Shown: in pieces, positions 18,464-26,964 of the stretch
Layout of the letters: each line of letters begins with the position of its first letter
Numbering within the stretch: the first letter of the stretch is position 1
Assembly: GCF_046707225.1 (NCBI RefSeq)
Contig: NZ_JBJKOP010000026.1
Location: 1 to 64,000 of the forward strand
Source of the DNA: Caproicibacter sp046707225
GTDB lineage: Bacteria > Bacillota > Clostridia > Oscillospirales > Acutalibacteraceae
Length of the DNA stretch: 64,000 nucleotides
Reading direction: 5' to 3'
Notes under the pieces: model-generated
Told to the model about the DNA's origin: nothing
Database searches by the model: none
Seen by the model: only the letters and a program-made list of their open reading frames with translations
Made by a program: the position numbers and the translations under genes

Positions 18464-19459
18464 ATGAAAAAGCTCATCGCACTGGCCTTAGCCACCGCCA
18501 TGGCGCTTACAATGGGCGCCTGCGGAAAATCCGCCGCATCTTCCAACAGCAATTCTTCAAGCACAGCGCCGACCGCCAGCACCGGAGGCAACTCCGAAAA
18601 CAGCTCCAGTTCCGTCATTTACGGCTACACCTGCATGGATATGACCAATCAGTTTCATATCGCTATGCGCGACGCAATCAAAGCCAAAGTACAGGCAAAC
18701 GGAGGAATGCTGATCGATTTCGACGGAGCCAACGACCAGACCAAACAGAATAACGGAATTGAAGACATGATTACCAAGGGAATTAAAATCCTGTTCTTAA
18801 ACCCCGTGGACTCCAAGGGCGTCAAACCGGCGCTGGAAGCATGCCAGAAAGCGGGAGTAAAAGTGATTGTGGTCGACTCGGGTGTTGCCGATACCAACCT
18901 GACCGAGACCTACATTTCCTCAAACAACTATCAGGCCGGACAGCTTTGCGGAGAAGAAATCAAAAAGCTCTATCCGGAAGGCGCCAAAATCTGCCTGATT
19001 GACAACCCGCTTGCGCAGTCCGTCGTTCAGCGTGTGTCCGGTTTGGAGGACGCATTGAAGGGCAGCAAGTCCACCATCGTCGGCCGTAAATCCTATACCT
19101 CTATGAACGCGGCGCTGGGCGATATGGAAGATCTTCTGCAAGCACACCCGGACACCAACGTCTTCTGGGGCCTGAACGACGACTTCGGGCTGATGGCGGT
19201 GGGAGTTGTGAAATCCGCCAACCTGCAGGATCAGGTCAAGGTCCTCTGTGTCGACGGTTCTCCCGCGGGCAAAAAATCCGTAGCGGCCGGCGATCTGTTC
19301 GGCTCCGCTGCCCAGAGCCCGGTCAGCATCGGCAATAAGGCCGTGGAATGTGCCCTTACGCTGTTGGACGGCGGCAAGCTGGAAAAGAGCTACGCAATCG
19401 ACACGCAACTTGTGACAAAGGACAACGTCGAGCAGGCCGGCACCGATTCCTGGAAATAA
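18464..19459 (+). CDS. Sugar ABC transporter substrate-binding lipoprotein (RbsB-like)
   Basis: A 331-residue type I periplasmic-binding-protein-fold lipoprotein. The signal peptide ends in the lipobox LTMGAC (Cys near residue 19), followed by a Ser/Asn-rich tether to about residue 45. The binding domain begins VIYGYTCMD and includes KILFLNPVDSKGV, AGVKVIVVDSGV and NVFWGLNDDFGLMAVG, as in ribose/galactose-class receptors. ATG 18464 has GGAGG 9 nt upstream. It is the first gene of the operon with the ATPase and permease, so it delivers the sugar to them. The specific sugar cannot be assigned. The PfkB kinase downstream hints at a fructose- or ribose-like monosaccharide. Confidence 0.92.
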   Translation: MKKLIALALATAMALTMGACGKSAASSNSNSSSTAPTASTGGNSENSSSSVIYGYTCMDMTNQFHIAMRDAIKAKVQANGGMLIDFDGANDQTKQNNGIEDMITKGIKILFLNPVDSKGVKPALEACQKAGVKVIVVDSGVADTNLTETYISSNNYQAGQLCGEEIKKLYPEGAKICLIDNPLAQSVVQRVSGLEDALKGSKSTIVGRKSYTSMNAALGDMEDLLQAHPDTNVFWGLNDDFGLMAVGVVKSANLQDQVKVLCVDGSPAGKKSVAAGDLFGSAAQSPVSIGNKAVECALTLLDGGKLEKSYAIDTQLVTKDNVEQAGTDSWK

Positions 19460-19494
19460 CCGTTGCCGGTAAAAGACCCGGAGGAGATGTTTTT

Positions 19495-20982
19495 GTGAGC
19501 GATTCGCTATTACTTGAAATGAAGAATATCCATAAAAAATTCCCGGGCGTATATGCGCTCAAAGGCGTAAACCTTGAGCTTCGCTACGGCGAAGTACACG
19601 CCCTCCTTGGAGAAAACGGGGCCGGAAAGTCGACGCTGATCAAAGTACTGGGAGGTATTTACAAAAAGGATGGGGGCGAAATCCGGATTGAAGGAAAGCC
19701 GGTTGAAATCAGGGGCGTCACCGAGGCGCGCGCAAACGGCATCAGCATCATCCATCAGGAGCTGGTGCTGGTCCCATCCCTCTCCGTCGCAGAAAACATT
19801 TTTCTCGGCAGAGAGCCGGTTTTGGCAAACGGGCTGGTGGATTTCGATCGGATGGAAAACGAGACCCAGAGAGTTCTGGACGATTTCGGCCTTTCCCTGC
19901 ACGCCGCCGACATGATCAACGACCTGACGATTGCTCAGCAGCAAATGGTTGAAATTGTGAAGGCGGTTTCCTTCAACTCAAAAATCATCGTAATGGACGA
20001 GCCGACCTCCTCGATTTCAGACAAAGACGTGGATGCACTGTTCAAGTGCATCCGCAGTCTGAAAGAGCAGAAAATCGGAATTATCTACATTTCCCACCGC
20101 ATGAGCGAGCTGTCCCAGATTGCCGACCGCGTCACCGTCATGCGGGACGGCGAATACGTGGAAACCAAGGTTGTGGCGGAAACCACAAACGATGAACTGA
20201 TTGCGCTGATGGTCGGCCGATCCATGACGAATTATTACTCAAGGACTTACAGCACGTCGGAGGAAGCGATCCTAAAGGTGGAAAGGCTGTGCAGTGCAAA
20301 AGTGCACGATATCAGCTTCGAGTTGAAAAAAGGCGAAATTCTCGGTTTCGCGGGATTGATCGGAGCGGGGAGAAGCGAAGCCATGCAGGCTTTGTTCGGC
20401 CTTGATAAAATCACTGCGGGCTCCATTCAATATTGCGGGAAAGAGCTGAAGGTGAAAACGCCGGAGCAAATGATTCAGGCGGGCTTTGCGCTCGTTCCGG
20501 AAAACCGGAGGGACGAAGGAATCTTTGCGGCGCACAGCCTGAAATTCAATCTGACCTTAAAGGCTCTGCGGCAGTTCATCCGGGGAGCGTATGTGGATAC
20601 CAAACGGGAAAACGAAATCACGGACGAATACATGAAAGCGCTTTCCATAAAAGCGGCAAGCGACCAGGTAACGATCGGTTCCCTCTCAGGAGGCAACCAG
20701 CAGAAGGTCGTGATTTCCAGCTGGCTTGCAACGCATCCCAGAGTTCTGATTCTGGATGAACCGACCCGCGGAATCGACGTAGGCGCGAAAAGCGAGATTT
20801 ATACCATTATGAACGAACTTGCGAAGCAGGGCGTTTCCATCATCATGATCTCTTCCGAACTGCCGGAGGTTCTGAATATGAGCGACCGTGTTGTGGTCAT
20901 GAGCGAAGGTACGATCACGGCGGTTTTCGATCACATGGAAGCAACGCAGGAAAAAATCATGCAGCGCGCCGTGAACAATTAA
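19495..20982 (+). CDS. Sugar ABC transporter ATP-binding protein (RbsA-like, two ABC domains)
   Basis: A 495-residue duplicated ATPase energising monosaccharide import. The first ABC domain has Walker A LLGENGAGKST, Q-loop IIHQELVLVPSLSV and Walker B KIIVMDEPTSS. The second has a degenerate Walker A region (FAGLIGAGRSEAMQALFG), signature SLSGGNQQK and Walker B VLILDEPTRGIDVGAK, as in RbsA/MglA. The GTG at 19495 is chosen because GGAGGAG (19480-19486) lies 8 nt upstream. Reading from upstream would only add nonsense overlapping the previous gene. It sits 35 nt after the binding protein gene and 23 nt before the permease. Confidence 0.93.
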   Translation: MSDSLLLEMKNIHKKFPGVYALKGVNLELRYGEVHALLGENGAGKSTLIKVLGGIYKKDGGEIRIEGKPVEIRGVTEARANGISIIHQELVLVPSLSVAENIFLGREPVLANGLVDFDRMENETQRVLDDFGLSLHAADMINDLTIAQQQMVEIVKAVSFNSKIIVMDEPTSSISDKDVDALFKCIRSLKEQKIGIIYISHRMSELSQIADRVTVMRDGEYVETKVVAETTNDELIALMVGRSMTNYYSRTYSTSEEAILKVERLCSAKVHDISFELKKGEILGFAGLIGAGRSEAMQALFGLDKITAGSIQYCGKELKVKTPEQMIQAGFALVPENRRDEGIFAAHSLKFNLTLKALRQFIRGAYVDTKRENEITDEYMKALSIKAASDQVTIGSLSGGNQQKVVISSWLATHPRVLILDEPTRGIDVGAKSEIYTIMNELAKQGVSIIMISSELPEVLNMSDRVVVMSEGTITAVFDHMEATQEKIMQRAVNN

Positions 20983-21005
20983 CTTTCAGAGGTGAATAAA
21001 ACGAT

Positions 21006-21998
21006 ATGAAGGAAACTGCCAAAAACAAAACCCTGCCGCAGAAAATGCTGAACGGCTCTCTTACTTATATGAAGCGCAACGCCGGTATTCTCATCGGCTT
21101 CGCAATTCTCTGCGTTATCACATCGGTGGCTTCGCCGATTTTTCTCTCCGGACGAAATCTGATGAACGTTCTGCGGCAGACCACCACGAATCTCTACCTT
21201 GCCTGCGGAATGACGATGATTCTGATTGCAGGTGGCATCGACCTTTCGGTCGGCTCCGTCATCGCCGTGATTGGCGTACTCGGCGGTACGCTGATTAACT
21301 TGAGTCTACCGCTGCCCGTTGTCGTGATCGCCTGTCTTCTAATAGGCGCGCTGTTCGGCCTGATCAACGGGGGAATCATCGCGAACACCACGCTGCCACC
21401 CTTCATTGTGACCTTTGCCATGATGAGCATTCTGCGCGGCCTGGCCTATGTGTATACCAACGGCGTGACCGTTCGGATCAACGACCCCGGTTATATCGCG
21501 ATGGGCACCGGATATCTTGGTATCGTTCCGCTCCCTGTTATTTACCTGCTCATGATCCTGATCATCGTCTATATAATCATGAGTAAAACCAGGCTTGGGC
21601 GCCATATGTACGCAACCGGCGGAAATGAAAAGGCCGCCCAGTTCAGCGGGATCAATATAAAAAGGGTCCGTCTGTTTGTCTACATATTCAGCGGAGTGAT
21701 GGCTGCGGTTGCCGGTCTGATGCTTTCCTCCCGCAGTTACTCGGGGAACCCGATCGAGGGGCAGGGCGCCGAAATGGACGCGATTACGGCCTGCGTGCTC
21801 GGCGGCGTCAGTTTCTCCGGAGGCAGCGGCTATATCGGCGGCACCATCATCGGTGCGCTGATCATCGGTTTTTTGAACAACAGCCTGAACCTGATCGGAA
21901 TCAGCTCGTTCTGGCAGACTACCCTGAAAGGCGTCATCATTCTTGCGGCGGTTTATATCGATTACCTGAAGAACCTGAAAAAGAGTTCCAACGCGTGA
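21006..21998 (+). CDS. Sugar ABC transporter permease (RbsC-like, BPD_transp_2)
   Basis: A 330-residue integral membrane permease with about 8-10 helices. Conserved RbsC-type segments are visible: LACGMTMILIAGGIDLSVGS, LPPFIVTFAMMSILRGLAY, TRLGRHMYATGGNEKAAQFSGI (the EAA-like cytoplasmic loop) and VLGGVSFSGGSGYIGGT. It presumably forms the channel as a homodimer with the ATPase above. A small GC hairpin (22000-22014) follows it before the esterase genes. Confidence 0.93.
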   Translation: MKETAKNKTLPQKMLNGSLTYMKRNAGILIGFAILCVITSVASPIFLSGRNLMNVLRQTTTNLYLACGMTMILIAGGIDLSVGSVIAVIGVLGGTLINLSLPLPVVVIACLLIGALFGLINGGIIANTTLPPFIVTFAMMSILRGLAYVYTNGVTVRINDPGYIAMGTGYLGIVPLPVIYLLMILIIVYIIMSKTRLGRHMYATGGNEKAAQFSGINIKRVRLFVYIFSGVMAAVAGLMLSSRSYSGNPIEGQGAEMDAITACVLGGVSFSGGSGYIGGTIIGALIIGFLNNSLNLIGISSFWQTTLKGVIILAAVYIDYLKNLKKSSNA

Positions 21999-21999
21999 C

Positions 22000-22014
22000 C
22001 CCGCACCCTGCGGG
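22000..22014 (+). other. Small intercistronic hairpin after the permease gene
   Basis: CCCGCA (22000-22005) pairs with TGCGGG (22009-22014) and is followed by only TTT. It is too weak for a full terminator. It could partially attenuate expression of the esterase genes or protect the transporter mRNA. Confidence 0.3.
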
Positions 22015-22073
22015 TTTCGCTGTCGTGGTTCGCCGCCGGAATCAGAGAATTAGGAAAGGAAACAGAAAGAGTT

Positions 22074-22892
22074 ATGGCATTCATTCACACCAATTTTTTT
22101 TCAGCCGTTCTCGGGTTTAATACGGACCTCAATGTATTTGTACCGACCCCGAACTCGGACGAAATTTTAAATCATAAGGCATTGGGTTACTTTCATAAAG
22201 GATCCCGATTTCAGGTTTTATATCTGCTTCACGGCGCTTACGGGGATTATACGGACTGGATGCGGCTGACCAGTATTGAAAAATACGCGCAAAATCATAA
22301 ACTTGCAGTCATCATGCCTTCGGCCTCCAACAGCTTTTATCAGGATATGTGTTTTGGAAGCAACTATCTCACCTACCTGACGGAGGAGTTAACAACGTTC
22401 GTTAAAGCGACGTTCCCGGTCAGCCGCAAGCGGGAAAATACTTTTACCGCGGGTTTGTCGATGGGCGGATACGGCGCGTTGAAGCTTGCGCTGACAAAGC
22501 CGGAGCAGTACTCTTGCTCCGCCAGCCTCTCCGGCGCTCTGGATATTGCCGCGCTTTTTGCGGACGATGCTCCGGCCGGCCGAGAAAGACCGTTTTTGCC
22601 GGAAAGCCTGTTTAAGCACCCGGAGCAAATCGAAGGTTCCGACGCAGACCTATTTGCATTGATCCGGAAGCTCCAGTCCAGGAAGGAGGCTCTTCCGCGC
22701 ATCTTCCAAAGCTGCGGCACAGAGGATTTCATTTATCCAATCAATCAGTCTGCCAAACGAAAGCTGGAGGCGCTCGGTGTCGACCTGACCTACGAGGAAC
22801 ACAGAGGGATTCATGACTGGGACTACTGGGACACAAATATCCAGCGTGTGCTTGACTGGCTTCCGCTTGTTAACGATGCGGTAAATGAATAA
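22074..22892 (+). CDS. Alpha/beta-hydrolase esterase, first of two paralogs
   Basis: A 272-residue protein of the esterase-D/tributyrin esterase-like family (PF00756). The nucleophile elbow GLSMGG places Ser129; the likely triad partners are Asp218 (CGTEDF) and His247 (RGIHDWDYW). The oxyanion-side motif LYLLHGAYGDYTDW is at 48-62. There is no signal peptide, so it should act in the cytoplasm, plausibly removing an acyl group from an imported sugar ester or conjugate. That role is inference from the operon. It is closely related in layout to the next gene and likely arose by tandem duplication. Confidence 0.85.
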   Translation: MAFIHTNFFSAVLGFNTDLNVFVPTPNSDEILNHKALGYFHKGSRFQVLYLLHGAYGDYTDWMRLTSIEKYAQNHKLAVIMPSASNSFYQDMCFGSNYLTYLTEELTTFVKATFPVSRKRENTFTAGLSMGGYGALKLALTKPEQYSCSASLSGALDIAALFADDAPAGRERPFLPESLFKHPEQIEGSDADLFALIRKLQSRKEALPRIFQSCGTEDFIYPINQSAKRKLEALGVDLTYEEHRGIHDWDYWDTNIQRVLDWLPLVNDAVNE

Positions 22893-22907
22893 GGGGGCGT
22901 TTGATTT

Positions 22908-23726
22908 ATGGCACATCTGGACTGCAGCTTTTATTCGCAGACTTTGAAAAAAAACACTCGCGTGATCGTTTTTTTGCCTTCCCTGAGCGCAGATGACTTT
23001 CTCTCGGGCCATCATGTGGATTACACCCGGAAGGGGGCAAAATTTCAGACGCTCTATCTGCTTCACGGGAGTTACGGCGACTGTACCGACTGGTCGCACC
23101 TGTCCAATATTGAGCGTTATGCACAGGAAAAATGCCTTGCGGTCGTGATGCCTTCGGGCGAGAACAGCAGCTATGTGAATATGGCGCGCGGTGAACATTA
23201 TCTGGATTACATTGCCTGGGAGCTTCCGGATTTTCTCTCAAAGCTTTTTCCGCTCAGCCGAAAAAAAGAAAACACTTTTATCGCGGGGCTCTCCATGGGC
23301 GGATACGGCGCTTTCCGGCTTGCGCTGGAATATCCGGATGCCTATGCTTTCGCTGCCAGTCTGTCGGGTGCTCTGGACCGGGCCGCCCTGCAGGAAAGCA
23401 AAGACGCGCATATTGCAAAAATGCCGCTGAATTACAGAAAGGCTGTTTTTGCGGATCTCGGCCGCGTCCACGGCAGCGAAAACGATCTTCATGTGATCTT
23501 GGATCGCCGGGTTTCGGAAAAAGCCGCTTTGCCGAAATTCTACATGACCTGCGGAACGGAGGACTTTATCTATCCCTGCAATGTGGAATTTTACGAAGCC
23601 CTTGCAAAACATTCGGTCGATGTGACACTCCAAAAGCACCATGGGACCCACTGCTGGGATTTCTGGGATTTACATATTCAAGATGTATTGAACTGGCTGC
23701 CTCTGATGCACGACGTTGTGGATTAA
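22908..23726 (+). CDS. Alpha/beta-hydrolase esterase, second of two paralogs
   Basis: It has the same length (272 residues) as the preceding gene, which ends 15 nt upstream. The motifs align position by position: LYLLHGSYGDCTDW, Ser129 in AGLSMGGYGAF, Asp219 in CGTEDFIYP and His248 in HGTHCWDFWD. The catalytic triad is therefore intact in both copies, so neither is decaying. Sequence between motifs has diverged considerably (for example residues 160-200), which suggests different acyl or sugar specificity. It is cytoplasmic by absence of a signal sequence. Confidence 0.85.
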   Translation: MAHLDCSFYSQTLKKNTRVIVFLPSLSADDFLSGHHVDYTRKGAKFQTLYLLHGSYGDCTDWSHLSNIERYAQEKCLAVVMPSGENSSYVNMARGEHYLDYIAWELPDFLSKLFPLSRKKENTFIAGLSMGGYGAFRLALEYPDAYAFAASLSGALDRAALQESKDAHIAKMPLNYRKAVFADLGRVHGSENDLHVILDRRVSEKAALPKFYMTCGTEDFIYPCNVEFYEALAKHSVDVTLQKHHGTHCWDFWDLHIQDVLNWLPLMHDVVD

Positions 23727-23803
23727 CGTACTTTATTCATTATGAAACCAGGCCTTTTGTGTGATAAAGGGCCTATGCTTTAAAGCAGAAGAAGGGATGA
23801 TTT

Positions 23804-24196
23804 TTGAACCTGAACGGATTTGTTACGGGAATTCAGCATGTTGGGATTTCTGCAAAAGACATTGAAGCAACCATTGCCTTTTATACCGGACTTGGCTTCA
23901 AATTAAAGTTGCGTACACAGAATGACCGCTCAAAAGAGAAAGTTGCTTTTCTGCAGCTGAAAAACCTTACCATAGAGGCCTATGAGTGCAGTTCCCCAAA
24001 AAGCAATGCCGGCGCGGTCGACCATTTTGCCCTGGACACCGCCGATATAGAAACGGTCTATCAACAGTTGCAGAAGGCCGGTTACCGTTTTGAAAGTCCC
24101 GGAATTCTTTCTCTTCCCTTCTGGGAAAAGGGAATCCGTTATTTTATAATCATTGGGCCAAATCAAGAAAAGATCGAATTTTGCCAGATGTTGTAA
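23804..24196 (+). CDS. VOC-superfamily (glyoxalase/bleomycin-resistance fold) protein
   Basis: A 130-residue protein starting at TTG 23804, with AAGGGATG upstream; there is no nearby ATG. The two beta-alpha-beta-beta-beta modules carry the canonical metal-binding set: His12 (IQHVGI), Glu58 (LTIEAY), His74 (VDHFAL) and Glu125 (EKIEF). All four ligands are present, so it is probably a metalloenzyme (lyase, epimerase or isomerase) rather than a binding protein. In this operon it might act on the deacylated sugar or a toxic dicarbonyl by-product. Substrate unknown. Confidence 0.8.
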   Translation: MNLNGFVTGIQHVGISAKDIEATIAFYTGLGFKLKLRTQNDRSKEKVAFLQLKNLTIEAYECSSPKSNAGAVDHFALDTADIETVYQQLQKAGYRFESPGILSLPFWEKGIRYFIIIGPNQEKIEFCQML

Positions 24197-24208
24197 GGGG
24201 GATTCCGA

Positions 24209-25195
24209 ATGTTTGACGTGACCTCTGTTGGGGAACTGCTCGTTGATTTTACACCGGCCGGCTTCAGCCCGGAAGGAGACCTGCTTTTCGCCCGCAAGGC
24301 GGGCGGCGCCCCTGCCAACGTACTTTCCGCCAACAGCAAGCTGGGTGGAAAAACCGCTTTCATCGGAAAAGTCGGGGACGATCTGTTCGGAAGATTTTTG
24401 AAACAGATACTAAAGAGACAGGGAATCGACACTTCCGGCCTTGCCGTCGATCCGGAGATCCCCACCACGCTTGCTTTTGTTCAGCTGGACCCGAACGGCG
24501 ACCGCTCGTTCAGCTTTTACCGCAAACCGGGCGCAGACATGCTACTGCGTCCCGGCGATTTCAGTGAAAACCTGATCCGGGAAAGTCATATATTTCATTT
24601 TGGATCCGTTTCTCTCACGGAAGAACCCGCACGGAGCACCACGTTCGGCGCAGTCGCGGTTGCCAAAAAGGCCGGTTGTATCATCAGTTTCGACCCCAAC
24701 TACCGCGCACCCCTGTGGAAAAGCCCGGATGACGCGACACAGCAGATAAAAGCCGGGCTGCGGTTCGCGGATATTGTAAAAGTTTCAGAAGAGGAGATGA
24801 CTCTGATTACAGGCCGGACCGAGCCGGAGGAAGGCGCCCGCATCCTGGCTAAATACGGTGCCGCGCTGATCTTAGTTTCACTCGGACCGAAAGGCGCGTT
24901 TTACTATACCCGGAAACATTCCGGCACCATTCCGACTTACGATGTGCGGACGGTCGACACCAACGGAGCGGGAGATGCCTTTTTCGGCGCGATCCATTAT
25001 TGTCTGCGCGGGAAAACGCTCCCTCAGATATCAAATCTGAGCCGAGAGGAATTGAACAGCCTTATTTCGTTCGGAAATGCCGCCGGAGCGCTGACAACCA
25101 CGCGGCCCGGTTCGATGCCCGCCATGCCGACTCTGGCGGAAATAGAAATCTGCCGGAGCAGTTACACTTTTGTGAAAAGAAAGATTGAATTATAA
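24209..25195 (+). CDS. PfkB-family sugar kinase (fructokinase-like)
   Basis: A 328-residue ribokinase-fold kinase, phosphorylating a monosaccharide with ATP. Family signature 1 lies in GGAPANVLSANSKLGGKTAFIGKVG; signature 2 is DTNGAGDAFFGAI near residue 250, with the catalytic Asp of GAGD. The N-terminus SVGELLVDFTP is typical of bacterial fructokinases. It is the last gene of the operon, 12 nt after the VOC gene, and would trap the imported sugar as a phosphate. A strong terminator follows at 25301-25345. Confidence 0.9.
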   Translation: MFDVTSVGELLVDFTPAGFSPEGDLLFARKAGGAPANVLSANSKLGGKTAFIGKVGDDLFGRFLKQILKRQGIDTSGLAVDPEIPTTLAFVQLDPNGDRSFSFYRKPGADMLLRPGDFSENLIRESHIFHFGSVSLTEEPARSTTFGAVAVAKKAGCIISFDPNYRAPLWKSPDDATQQIKAGLRFADIVKVSEEEMTLITGRTEPEEGARILAKYGAALILVSLGPKGAFYYTRKHSGTIPTYDVRTVDTNGAGDAFFGAIHYCLRGKTLPQISNLSREELNSLISFGNAAGALTTTRPGSMPAMPTLAEIEICRSSYTFVKRKIEL

Positions 25196-25300
25196 AGCCG
25201 CCGTTCATCGGAGGCGGCAAAACAGCAAAAGAAGTGGGTTGTTGCAAAACGAATTTGCAATATCAAATTGTTCAAATAAACCGTCCCAAAATGCAGGAAA

Positions 25301-25345
25301 ATGCGCTTTAAATGGACTTTTCAGCCCATTTAAAGCGCATTTTTA
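25301..25345 (+). terminator. Strong rho-independent terminator closing the sugar operon
   Basis: A perfect 15-bp stem (25301-25315 with 25326-25340, ATGCGCTTTAAATGG arm), 10-nt loop, then TTTTT. The rest of the 25196-25537 gap holds a weak GCCGCC/GGCGGC hairpin right after the kinase stop and the spoIIID leader. I see no gene in it. Confidence 0.9.
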
Positions 25346-25537
25346 GTGCAACATTTTTTGGAGAAGCTATCTTGCAATAACCCCTTTTACTTTTGAATTT
25401 AGTTGCGAAAACAAAATAGAAAGCTTATGAAATGTGCCTGTGGTGAGTTATACCTGTCGATCTGCAGTTTGCTGGGTACTAAAATACCATTCCCCCGCAT
25501 ACCTATTAGCAATCGGATTCGTTTGGAGGGTGGAGCA

Positions 25538-25789
25538 GTGAAAGGTATTGTGGAGGAACGTGCCGTGGAGCTTGGCGAATATATCATCCAGAACAGGGCC
25601 ACTGTGCGCAGTACAGCGAAAAAATTCGGCGTAAGTAAAAGCACGGTACATAAAGATGTGGCGCAGCGCCTGAAAACAATCGATCCGCAGCTGTATAAAA
25701 AAGTGAAGATCATTCTGGAGTTCAACAAGTCTCAGCGACATATCCGCGGAGGAATTGCCACGCGTCTGAAATATAAAAAATCCGTTTGA
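25538..25789 (+). CDS. spoIIID: Stage III sporulation transcriptional regulator SpoIIID
   Basis: An 83-residue HTH protein with the characteristic core: ERAVELGEYI, then TVRSTAKKFGVSKSTVHKDV (the helix-turn-helix), then RLKTIDPQLYKKVKIILEFNKSQRHIRGG. This is the mother-cell regulator that acts with sigma-E during endospore formation. The GTG at 25538 is chosen because GGAGG at 25525-25529 lies 8 nt upstream; an upstream in-frame extension to 25403 lacks support. CATACCTA at 25498-25505 resembles a sigma-E -10, but the -35 is not convincing. The gene stands alone. It identifies the host as an endospore former or a descendant of one. Confidence 0.95.
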   Translation: MKGIVEERAVELGEYIIQNRATVRSTAKKFGVSKSTVHKDVAQRLKTIDPQLYKKVKIILEFNKSQRHIRGGIATRLKYKKSV

Positions 25790-25836
25790 CCGGTGGAAAG
25801 GCCGATTCGTTCAACTGATGGGGATTTTGATCAATA

Positions 25837-25911
25837 AAAGCTCCTTTTCTGCCGAAACGGCTTTGCAGCGGTCTGTCCGCGGCGATTCTGGAGGCAGTAG
25901 GGGAGCTTTTT
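25837..25911 (+). ncRNA. Structured RNA/complex terminator downstream of spoIIID
   Basis: Outer arms AAAAGCTCC (25837-25845) and GGAGCTTTT close a region with a second pairing CTGCC/GGCAG and an inner GCGG/CCGC hairpin. The 3' arm runs into a T-tract. It is larger than a plain terminator, so it may be a terminator with an embedded hairpin or a short structured RNA. I cannot match it to a known class. The remaining 25912-26190 stretch shows no convincing gene. Confidence 0.35.
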
Positions 25912-26191
25912 TATGGGTATCGTTCGGACATGCCGCCCGAAACCGGACGATTTTCGTGAAACATTCGGCCTCCTTGGCAGAACAGTCTCCATGCTGAAAC
26001 CAAGCAGGGTGCGGTGAAGCGGTTTTTGCCGTGCTTCCGGCAATCGCTGCCGACAACGGCGGCCGAGAAAGCGGACATGCTTCGGGCGGAAGACTGCGGC
26101 GTTGGCTGCACCTGTAAATTCCGGTCATAGGCAGAGAGAAGGCTCCTTTTGCAAACTTGCCGCCTTGCCTCGAACGATTTTCGACAAGCTT

Positions 26192-26220
26192 AAGGCCGGC
26201 CCGAATTCCGGGCCGGCCTT
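26192..26220 (-). terminator. GC-rich hairpin at the 3' end of the lrp gene
   Basis: A perfect 12-bp stem (AAGGCCGGCCCG with its complement 26209-26220) around a 5-nt loop, 19 nt beyond the lrp stop codon. There is no long T-tract on either strand, so termination strength is uncertain. Confidence 0.5.
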
Positions 26221-26238
26221 GCCGCTGTCTTGCCGTTT

Positions 26239-26688
26239 TTAAAGGGAATCGCTCTCCAGTACCGTGACGCCCCGGGCCTCCACCGGGGTGGAAAAAACGA
26301 TCTGCGTTTCCGTCGGACCGTATTTTTGCAGTTGGCCGATGAACTCATCCAGCTCCATGGTGCTGTGATAGATCACTTTGATCAGCATGGAGTAATTGCC
26401 GGTGACACAGTTGCACTCCACCACGTTGGGGCAGGAACGGATAAACGGATAAAACTCCGGTTTTTGGTTCGGCGACATCTGCAGGTTAATAAACGCCTTG
26501 ATATGATATCCGAGCTTATACTGGTTCACCGACGCGTGATAGCCGCTGATCAGGCCCTGTTTCTCAAGCTTTTCGATACGGGCCGAGATTGCGGGGGATG
26601 ATAAAAAAACTTTTTTCGTCAGCGTTTTAATTGGAATCCGCGCGTTTTCCTGCAGTGCGGAAATCAATGTGGCGTCGATTTTATCCAT
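26239..26688 (-). CDS. Lrp/AsnC-family transcriptional regulator
   Basis: A 149-residue feast/famine regulator. The N-terminal HTH (MDKIDATLISALQENARIPI, then KVFLSSPAISARIEKLEKQGLISGY) is followed by an AsnC ligand/oligomerisation domain (AFINLQMSP, PNVVECNCVTGNYSMLIKV). A ribosome binding site GAGGTGATG precedes ATG 26688. It is divergent from aspA, separated by about 680 bp containing two small RNA-like units oriented toward lrp. It may control amino acid metabolism genes such as aspA; that link is inference from adjacency. Confidence 0.9.
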   Translation of the reverse strand: MDKIDATLISALQENARIPIKTLTKKVFLSSPAISARIEKLEKQGLISGYHASVNQYKLGYHIKAFINLQMSPNQKPEFYPFIRSCPNVVECNCVTGNYSMLIKVIYHSTMELDEFIGQLQKYGPTETQIVFSTPVEARGVTVLESDSL

Positions 26689-26744
26689 GATTCATCACCT
26701 CATAAAAGATTTACTTTTTTAATGGCTTATGGCGGAAATATTTA

Positions 26745-26795
26745 AATAAAAAAGGAGCCAGCCAGAAATTAAGCCTGACATGCCCCTTTGCATTT
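26745..26795 (-). ncRNA. Small hairpin RNA unit A (proximal to lrp)
   Basis: From a predicted start near 26795, the minus strand reads GCAAAGGGGCA, a loop region, then GGCTCC followed by TTTTTTATTT. The 5' AAAGGGGC pairs with the 3' GCTCCTTT, giving a hairpin that ends like an intrinsic terminator. A promoter (26802-26829) lies directly upstream. The unit is repeated at 26899-26958 with the same element spacing. It could instead be an attenuator in the lrp leader. Confidence 0.45.
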
Positions 26796-26801
26796 TATTT
26801 T

Positions 26802-26829
26802 ATTATAAATCGTTTTCACGTCTTTGCAA
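26802..26829 (-). promoter_or_regulatory. Promoter of small RNA unit A
   Basis: On the minus strand, TTGCAA (26824-26829), a 16-nt spacer and TATAAT (complement of 26802-26807). Confidence 0.55.
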
Positions 26830-26898
26830 GATGAAAATGTAAAAAGATTCATTTTTTGTTGTGCTTTCAATTCGTTATCTTTTTTTGCTGAGGTTTGC

Positions 26899-26958
26899 AA
26901 AAATAAAGAATGCAAAGGAGATAAGCCGCCTTTTCTGACGACCTGCCCCTTTGCAATT
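26899..26958 (-). ncRNA. Small hairpin RNA unit B (distal to lrp)
   Basis: On the minus strand the predicted transcript begins with TTGCAAAGGGGCA. It closes with CTCCTTTGCA, followed by T-rich sequence (TTCTTTATTTTT). The outer stem TGCAAAGG/CCTTTGCA is perfect. It shares with unit A the 12-nt block TGCAAAGGGGCA, the CTCCTTT arm at nearly equal distance (30 versus 29 nt) and the promoter layout; the loop sequence differs. Confidence 0.45.
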
Positions 26959-26964
26959 AATTTT

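Noticed and set aside
25913..26017. 34-codon ORF (ATG 25913) after GGGGAG
   Set aside because: The apparent ribosome binding site is the 3' arm of the structured terminator and the start follows its T-tract. The product matches nothing I recognise.
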